Part shown: positions 5,894-10,115 of the stretch, one piece after another
How the letters are laid out: every line of letters begins with the position of its first letter
Position numbering within the stretch: the stretch's first letter is position 1
Origin: Pseudomonadota bacterium
Lineage (GTDB): Bacteria > Myxococcota_A > Polyangia > Haliangiales > Haliangiaceae
Length of the DNA: 10,115 bases
Reading direction: 5' to 3'
Assembly (NCBI GenBank): GCA_023386455.1
Contig: JAEWJO010000778.1
Coordinates: 1 to 10,115, forward strand
Notes under the pieces: model-generated
What the model saw: only the letters and a program-made list of their open reading frames with translations
Database searches by the model: none
What the model was told of the DNA's origin: nothing
Position numbers and translations under genes: made by a program

Positions 5894-7858
5894 ATGGCCG
5901 ACAAGAAGAAATTTCCGCTCGGCTGGCTGATCCTCGCGCTCACGATCGGCGCGATCGCGTTCTTCGTCAGCGTCCCGGTCGCGCTGCTCATGCTCGTGTT
6001 CGTCAGCGGCGCACCGCTGTTCACGATCATGCTCGGCGCCGCCGCGCTCGGCGCGATGAGCCTCGAACGCTCGTTCAACGCCGAGTTCGACGGCATGGTC
6101 GAGCACATCCTGAACGTCGGCCTCGGCGATCAGGTGCAGGTCATGTCGACGATCCCGCTGTTCATCTACGCGGGCTACCTGCTCGCCGAGTCGGGCACCG
6201 CGGATCGCCTCGTGCGGTTCGCGAACGCGCTGCTCGGCTGGATCCCCGGCGGTCTCGCGATCGTCACGATCGGCACGTGCGCGCTGTTCACGGTGTTCAC
6301 CGGCGCCTCGGGTGTCACGATCATCGCGCTCGGCGGCGTGCTGATGCCGGCGCTCGTCCGCGTCGGATACCCGGAGCGCTTCTCCGTCGGTCTCATCGCC
6401 GGCACGGGCTCGGTCGGTCTCCTGTTCCCACCGGCCCTGCCGCTGTTCATCTACGGCACCGTCTACGGCCTCACGAACCTCGATCCCGAGATCTGGGACA
6501 CGCGGCGGTTCCTGTTCGCCGGCATCGTCCCGGGCCTCGTGCTCGTCGGCATGCTGTCGGCCGTCGCGGTCGGCGTCGCGGTGTGGAAGAAGCTCCCGCG
6601 CCAGAAGTTCGACTTCGGCGAGCTCGGCCGCAGCTTCGTGCTCGCGCTGCCCGAGCTGTTCGTACCGTTCGGCGTCATCCTCGGTCTCGCGAGCGGCATC
6701 GGCCTGCCGGAGATCTCGGCGCTGACGGTGGTCTACGTCGTCCTCCTCGAGGTCGGCGTCGCGCGCGTGCTCGTCAAGCTCGGCGTCCACTGGGGCAAGC
6801 CGCTCGCGCCGAAGGTCCTGTGGACGACCACGCGCGAGGCGATGGCGATGGTCGGCGCGATCTTCATCATCATCTTCGCGTCGACGGCGCTGACGAACTT
6901 CATGGTCACCGCCGAGGTGCCGAAGAAGCTCGTCGAGTGGACGCAGGCGCACGTCGAGTCGAAGATCGTGTTCCTGCTCGCGATCAACGTACTGCTGCTC
7001 GTCGTCGGCACGGTGATGGACATCTTCTCGGCGATCGTCGTCGTCGTCCCGCTGATCGCGCCGATCGCGAAGGCGTACGGCATCGACCCGTACCACCTCG
7101 GCGTCATCTTCCTGTTGAACCTCGAGGTCGGTTACCTGCACCCGCCCGTCGGCATCAACCTGTTCATCACGAGCGTGAAGTTCAACCGCCCGATCACGGA
7201 GGTGATGTGGGCGACGATGCCGTTCCTCGGCACGATGATCGTCACGCTCCTGATCGTCACGTACGTGCCGTTCTTGACGGTCGTCCCCGAGCCCGAGCGC
7301 ACCGAGCCCGTGCAGTCGCTGAAGAACATGATCCACACCGCGGTCGAGGAGCAACGCTCGGTCAAGGAGGTGAAGATCGTCGACTCGGCGGGTAACGAGC
7401 TGCGAAATCAAAAGGGGCAGCCGGTCGTGAAGCACCTCGCCGACTGCAACGACATCGAGGACGTGTCGAAGAAGGACGCCTGCCAGTCGCTGTTCTTCGA
7501 CGTCTCGGCGTGCAAGGCGGATCCAGACCCGCAGACCTGCGCGAACAAGACGATCGCCGCGTGGACGGTGTCGAACCTCAACGGCGACATCCTCGATCAG
7601 AGCAAGGCGATCATCGTCGTCACCGAGGTCGACCTCGTGAGGCCCGATGGCGAGCCGGTCAAGGGCAAGGACGGCAAGCCGCAGAAGCGGGCGCTCACCG
7701 AGTGCGACAAGCTCGAGGGCTCGTACCAGGAGACGTGCCGCGAGCTGTTCATCACGGCCTCGAACTGCAAGATCAGTCCCGAGGACGGCGCCGATGTCGA
7801 CGCCTGCATCGCCGAGAAGGTCGGCGACTGGGTCGACTCGAACATGACCGAGGAGTAG
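5894..7858 (+). CDS. dctM: TRAP transporter large permease subunit, DctM family, with a cysteine-rich C-terminal extension
   Basis: This 654-residue protein is much longer than the usual DctM of about 430. Residues 1-464 are the transport domain, with many membrane helices. Family landmarks are STIPLFIYAGYLLAESG (85-101), FTGASGVTIIALGGVLMPAL (135-154), GTGSVGLLFPPALPLFIYG (170-188), GTVMDIFSAIVVVVPLIAPI (372-391) and NLEVGYLHPPVGINLFI (409-425). The protein forms the ion-coupled channel with DctQ. Compared with the common LIPPS and TPPVG motifs, this protein has LFPPA and LHPPVG. Residues 465-654 are a soluble extension made of two related units, each with four cysteines and a tryptophan (described separately). 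The ATG at 5894 has AAGGACGGGG at 5875-5884 as its Shine-Dalgarno. The extension is no read-through artefact: the frame stays open until the stop at 7858, two bases before the next gene. Confidence 0.92.
   Translation: MADKKKFPLGWLILALTIGAIAFFVSVPVALLMLVFVSGAPLFTIMLGAAALGAMSLERSFNAEFDGMVEHILNVGLGDQVQVMSTIPLFIYAGYLLAESGTADRLVRFANALLGWIPGGLAIVTIGTCALFTVFTGASGVTIIALGGVLMPALVRVGYPERFSVGLIAGTGSVGLLFPPALPLFIYGTVYGLTNLDPEIWDTRRFLFAGIVPGLVLVGMLSAVAVGVAVWKKLPRQKFDFGELGRSFVLALPELFVPFGVILGLASGIGLPEISALTVVYVVLLEVGVARVLVKLGVHWGKPLAPKVLWTTTREAMAMVGAIFIIIFASTALTNFMVTAEVPKKLVEWTQAHVESKIVFLLAINVLLLVVGTVMDIFSAIVVVVPLIAPIAKAYGIDPYHLGVIFLLNLEVGYLHPPVGINLFITSVKFNRPITEVMWATMPFLGTMIVTLLIVTYVPFLTVVPEPERTEPVQSLKNMIHTAVEEQRSVKEVKIVDSAGNELRNQKGQPVVKHLADCNDIEDVSKKDACQSLFFDVSACKADPDPQTCANKTIAAWTVSNLNGDILDQSKAIIVVTEVDLVRPDGEPVKGKDGKPQKRALTECDKLEGSYQETCRELFITASNCKISPEDGADVDACIAEKVGDWVDSNMTEE
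7361..7846 (+). repeat. Tandem duplicated four-cysteine unit in the DctM C-terminal extension
   Basis: Unit 1 is residues 490-561 (7361-7576) and unit 2 is residues 576-651 (7619-7846), spaced 86 residues apart. They align through V.EV..V...G and KG.P, and then through Cys518/530/540/549 against Cys604/615/625/638. Both end with C-x7-W (Trp557, Trp646) followed by a similar SN segment. The third cysteine sits in a similar S.CK context in both. The divergence shows an old internal duplication. Even cysteine numbers and a probable periplasmic location suggest disulfides. I do not recognise the domain. Confidence 0.75.
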
Positions 7859-7860
7859 CC

Positions 7861-8742
7861 GTGCACGGCGCGACCGCGCTCATCAAGACGCTGCGGCCGC
7901 ACCAGTGGGTGAAGAACCTGTTCGTCGCGGCGGCGCTGGTCTTCTCGCGCCACCTGACGGACCCGCCGTACGTCCTGCGCACGGCGCTCGCGGTGCTCGC
8001 ATTCTGCCTGCTGTCGGGCGCGGTCTACGCGTTCAACGACGTCCGCGATGCCGAGTCCGATCGCGTCCACCCGACGAAGAAGAACCGGCCGATCGCGTCG
8101 GGTGCGCTGTCCGAGCGCGCCGCGTTGACGTGGGCATTCGTGCTCGCCGTCGTCGCGATCACCGGCTGCGCCGTGCTGTCGTGGAAGCTCGCCGTGTTCG
8201 CGGCGCTCTACGCGCTGCAGAACGTCGCCTACAGCGTGCGGCTCAAGCACATCGCGTTCGTCGACGTCGGGGTGATCGCGACCGGCTTCTTGCTCCGCGT
8301 GCTCGGCGGCGCCGCCGCGATCGACGTCCCCGCGTCGAAGTGGCTGCTCGCATGCACCGCCCTGCTCGCGATCTTCCTCGGTCTCGGCAAGCGCGCGCAC
8401 GAGCTCGCGTGGGCCGAGCGCTCCGGACAGACGACGGAGACCCGAGCCGCGCTCGCCGGCTACCGGCTGCCGGTCGTCCGCGTCACGATGATCCTGATCG
8501 GCGTCGCGACCTGTGCGGCCTACGCGGCCTACACGGTGGCGCCGCACACCGTCGCGTTCTTCGGCACCGACCGCCTGGTCTACTCGACGCCGTTTGTCGC
8601 GCTCGGCATCCTGCGCTTCTTGTTCCTGGCGCTGTGGTGGCCCAAGGACGATTCGCCGACCGAGGCGATGTTGAAGGATCTCTGGTTCCTGCTCGACCTC
8701 GCCCTTGCGACGGCCACCCTGCTGTACATCATCTACGGCTAG
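7861..8742 (+). CDS. UbiA-family prenyltransferase, decaprenyl-phosphate phosphoribosyltransferase-like
   Basis: This 293-residue integral membrane protein has about eight or nine hydrophobic helices. The N-terminal TLRPHQWVKNLFVAAALVF and the NDVRDAESDRVHPTKKNRPIASG segment (59-81: Asn59, Asp60, Asp63, Asp67, His70, Lys73, Arg76) match the UbiA branch that includes decaprenyl-phosphate phosphoribosyltransferase (mycobacterial DPPR synthase). These enzymes join phosphoribosyl diphosphate and a polyprenyl phosphate. The second UbiA motif is YSVRLKHIAFVDV (124-136), followed by LRVLGGAAA and GKRAHEL. The true substrate here is not proven. A generic prenyltransferase role is safe, and the DPPR-like role is an inference from motif resemblance. 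The GTG at 7861 has GAGGAG at 7850-7855 within the end of dctM and lies two bases after its stop. The enzyme sits directly before two mevalonate-pathway genes, which would provide the polyprenyl precursor. Confidence 0.85.
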   Translation: MHGATALIKTLRPHQWVKNLFVAAALVFSRHLTDPPYVLRTALAVLAFCLLSGAVYAFNDVRDAESDRVHPTKKNRPIASGALSERAALTWAFVLAVVAITGCAVLSWKLAVFAALYALQNVAYSVRLKHIAFVDVGVIATGFLLRVLGGAAAIDVPASKWLLACTALLAIFLGLGKRAHELAWAERSGQTTETRAALAGYRLPVVRVTMILIGVATCAAYAAYTVAPHTVAFFGTDRLVYSTPFVALGILRFLFLALWWPKDDSPTEAMLKDLWFLLDLALATATLLYIIYG

Positions 8743-8758
8743 GGGCTACAACCGGGCT

Positions 8759-9838
8759 GTGTCCGACAAGGACGAGCCGGCGATCGCCAAGCGCAAGGCG
8801 GATCACCTCGAGGTCGCAGCCTCGGGCCGAGCCGAGCTGACGCGCTCGACGCTGCTCGACCAGGTCCACCTCGTCCACCAGGCGCTGCCCGAGCTCGCGA
8901 TCGACGAGGTCGACATGTCGACCGAGCTTGCCGGCAAGCAGCTGCGCGCCCCGCTCGTGATCACCGGCATGACCGGGGGCACCGCGGAGGCGGCGCAGGT
9001 GAATCGCGATCTGGCGCGCGCCGCGCAGGCCGCGGGTGTCGCGCTCGGCCTCGGCTCGCAGCGCGCGATGGCGGAGCACCCGGAGCTCGCCGCGAGCTAC
9101 CAGGTCCGCGACGTCGCGCCCGACGTCGTCCTGTTCGGCAACGTCGGCGCGGTGCAGGCGCACGCGATGGGCGCGGCGAAGGTGATCGAGCTCGCGAAGG
9201 CGATCGGCGCGGACGCGATCTGCGTGCACCTCAATCCGGGCCAGGAGCTCATCCAGGACAAGGGTGACCGCGACTTCCGCGGGCTCGTCGGCGCGATCGC
9301 GGCGATCGTCGATACCGGCGCGATGCCGGTGATCGTGAAGGAGACCGGCTGCGGGTTGTCACCGCAGGCGGCACGCGCGCTCGCCGGTGCCGGCGTCTCG
9401 ATCGTCGACGTCAGCGGCGCGGGCGGCACGAGCTGGGTCGCCGTCGAGGCTCTGCGCGCGGCGGGCGGCAGCGATGCCGCTGCGCTCGGCCAGGAGCTGT
9501 GGGACTGGGGCCTGCCGACGGCCGTGTCGGTCGCGGCATGCGTCGGCGCGGGACTGACGACGATCGCGTCGGGCGGCCTCCGCTCGGGCTACGACGTCGC
9601 GCGCGCTCTCGCGCTCGGTGCACGCGCGGGCGGCATGGCGGCGCCGATGCTGCGCGCGCAGCGTGCGGGCGGCGCCGACGGTGTCCGCGCGGCGATCGAT
9701 CGCGTGACCGATTCGATCCGCGCGGTGTGCCTGCTGACGGGTTGCCGCACGCCGTTCGATCTCGCGCGGGCTCCCCGCCACCTCGGCGCACCGTTGCGCG
9801 CGTTCCTCGACGACCTCGGCATCGGCGGTCGCAGATGA
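8759..9838 (+). CDS. fni: Type 2 isopentenyl-diphosphate delta-isomerase (FMN-dependent)
   Basis: This 359-residue TIM-barrel enzyme interconverts isopentenyl and dimethylallyl diphosphate, using reduced FMN and Mg2+ in the cytoplasm. Motifs in order are RKADH (12-16, substrate binding), PLVITGMTGG (65-74), GLGSQR (97-102), HLNPGQE (157-163, with the catalytic Gln and the metal-binding Glu), VIVKETGCGLS (191-201), DVSGAGGTSW (217-226), ASGGLRSGYD (270-279) and ALGARAGGMAAPML (285-298, FMN phosphate binding). Length is normal for the family. The GTG at 8759 is needed to include the RK..H motif. It lies 16 bases after the preceding stop, with only a weak AGGGG as ribosome site. The next in-frame ATG (residue 53) would remove essential residues. 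The stop overlaps the mevalonate kinase ATG by four bases. Confidence 0.93.
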   Translation: MSDKDEPAIAKRKADHLEVAASGRAELTRSTLLDQVHLVHQALPELAIDEVDMSTELAGKQLRAPLVITGMTGGTAEAAQVNRDLARAAQAAGVALGLGSQRAMAEHPELAASYQVRDVAPDVVLFGNVGAVQAHAMGAAKVIELAKAIGADAICVHLNPGQELIQDKGDRDFRGLVGAIAAIVDTGAMPVIVKETGCGLSPQAARALAGAGVSIVDVSGAGGTSWVAVEALRAAGGSDAAALGQELWDWGLPTAVSVAACVGAGLTTIASGGLRSGYDVARALALGARAGGMAAPMLRAQRAGGADGVRAAIDRVTDSIRAVCLLTGCRTPFDLARAPRHLGAPLRAFLDDLGIGGRR

Positions 9839-10115
9839 GTCACATCGGCCTCGGCAAGATCATCCTGCTCGGCGAGCACGCCGTCGTGTACGGCTTCCCC
9901 GCGCTCGCGGCGGCGCTCGATCGCGGCGTCCGCATCGACGCGGTGCCGACACCGGCCGGCGGCTCGCTGCGCGTCGACGTGCCGTCGTGGAACCTCAAGG
10001 TCACCGCGGACGACGAGCACTCGTTCGCGCGCGGCCTCGCGGCGATCGCCGACTCGATCGAGCTCGGCCGGCCGCCGCTGACGCTCGTCGGCGACGCGCA
10101 GATTCCGCCGGGCGC
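9835..10115 (+). CDS. mvk: Mevalonate kinase (partial, C-terminus beyond right edge)
   Basis: The first 93 codons of a GHMP-family kinase are present, and the frame is open to the right edge. GLGKIILLGEHAVVYGFPAL (5-24) is the N-terminal GHMP motif in the form typical of mevalonate kinase, which phosphorylates mevalonate with ATP. The sequence ends at IPPGA, just where the ATP-binding glycine/serine loop should begin. The ATG overlaps the fni stop by four bases (ATGA), so the two are translationally coupled. The pairing with fni supports mevalonate kinase over galactokinase or homoserine kinase. Later mevalonate-pathway genes (phosphomevalonate kinase, diphosphomevalonate decarboxylase) would be expected beyond the window. 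Confidence 0.88.
   Translation, partial: MSHIGLGKIILLGEHAVVYGFPALAAALDRGVRIDAVPTPAGGSLRVDVPSWNLKVTADDEHSFARGLAAIADSIELGRPPLTLVGDAQIPPG

Noticed and set aside
5515..7395. Plus-strand frame of 626 codons overlapping dctQ and dctM
   Set aside because: It is an off-frame shadow, Arg/Ala/His-rich with no hydrophobic helices, while the frame of dctQ and dctM shows conserved TRAP membrane motifs.
5006..7435. Open frame of 809 codons on the minus strand, antisense to dctQ and dctM
   Set aside because: The translation is dominated by Arg, Asp, Glu and His in low-complexity order, with no domain. It is the usual antisense shadow of GC-rich codons, and the plus-strand genes have clear family motifs.

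Overview
The window is very GC-rich. Its codons end mostly in G or C, several starts are GTG, and genes are packed with overlaps or gaps of a few bases. This fits a Gram-negative bacterium of the myxobacterial/deltaproteobacterial type (Myxococcota). Two things support that: a tetratricopeptide-protein-associated TRAP transporter (TPAT), and mevalonate-pathway genes, which myxobacteria use for isoprenoids. The assignment is inferred from gene content and composition, not from a marker gene.

Left part, minus strand (1-2972): a two-gene unit. A DppA-like peptide-binding lipoprotein is followed, with a 4-base overlap, by a membrane sensor protein (two membrane helices, a periplasmic sensor region, HAMP, start of a GAF domain). 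The sensor gene runs off the left edge, so its output domain is not visible. No ABC permease or ATPase gene is present here.

Middle: a 128-bp divergent intergenic region (2973-3100) carries a plausible sigma-70 promoter for the rightward genes, a 10-bp palindrome, and a cluster of CACCGT repeats able to form alternative hairpins just upstream of the first rightward gene.

Right part, plus strand (3101-10115): a compact run of seven genes. The first two, a TatT lipoprotein and a DctP-type binding protein, overlap by 4 bases and are followed by a strong hairpin plus T-rich tract that looks like an intrinsic terminator or attenuator. Then come the small (DctQ) and large (DctM) TRAP membrane subunits. 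DctM carries an unusual C-terminal extension of about 190 residues built from two related four-cysteine units. Two bases after dctM starts a UbiA-family prenyltransferase resembling decaprenyl-phosphate phosphoribosyltransferase. It is followed by type 2 isopentenyl-diphosphate isomerase (fni) and the start of mevalonate kinase, cut by the right edge.

Read together, the rightward genes join a transporter class whose binding protein appears built for a non-carboxylate, probably hydrophobic ligand to genes that make and use isoprenoid diphosphates. Whether this is a functional link or only operon packing cannot be settled from sequence. The most unusual features are the DctM cysteine-repeat tail, the loss of the canonical substrate-binding arginine in DctP, and the TRAP-isoprenoid gene order. 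No RNA genes, insertion sequences, CRISPR arrays or attachment sites were seen. There is no gene-free stretch longer than about 130 bp.
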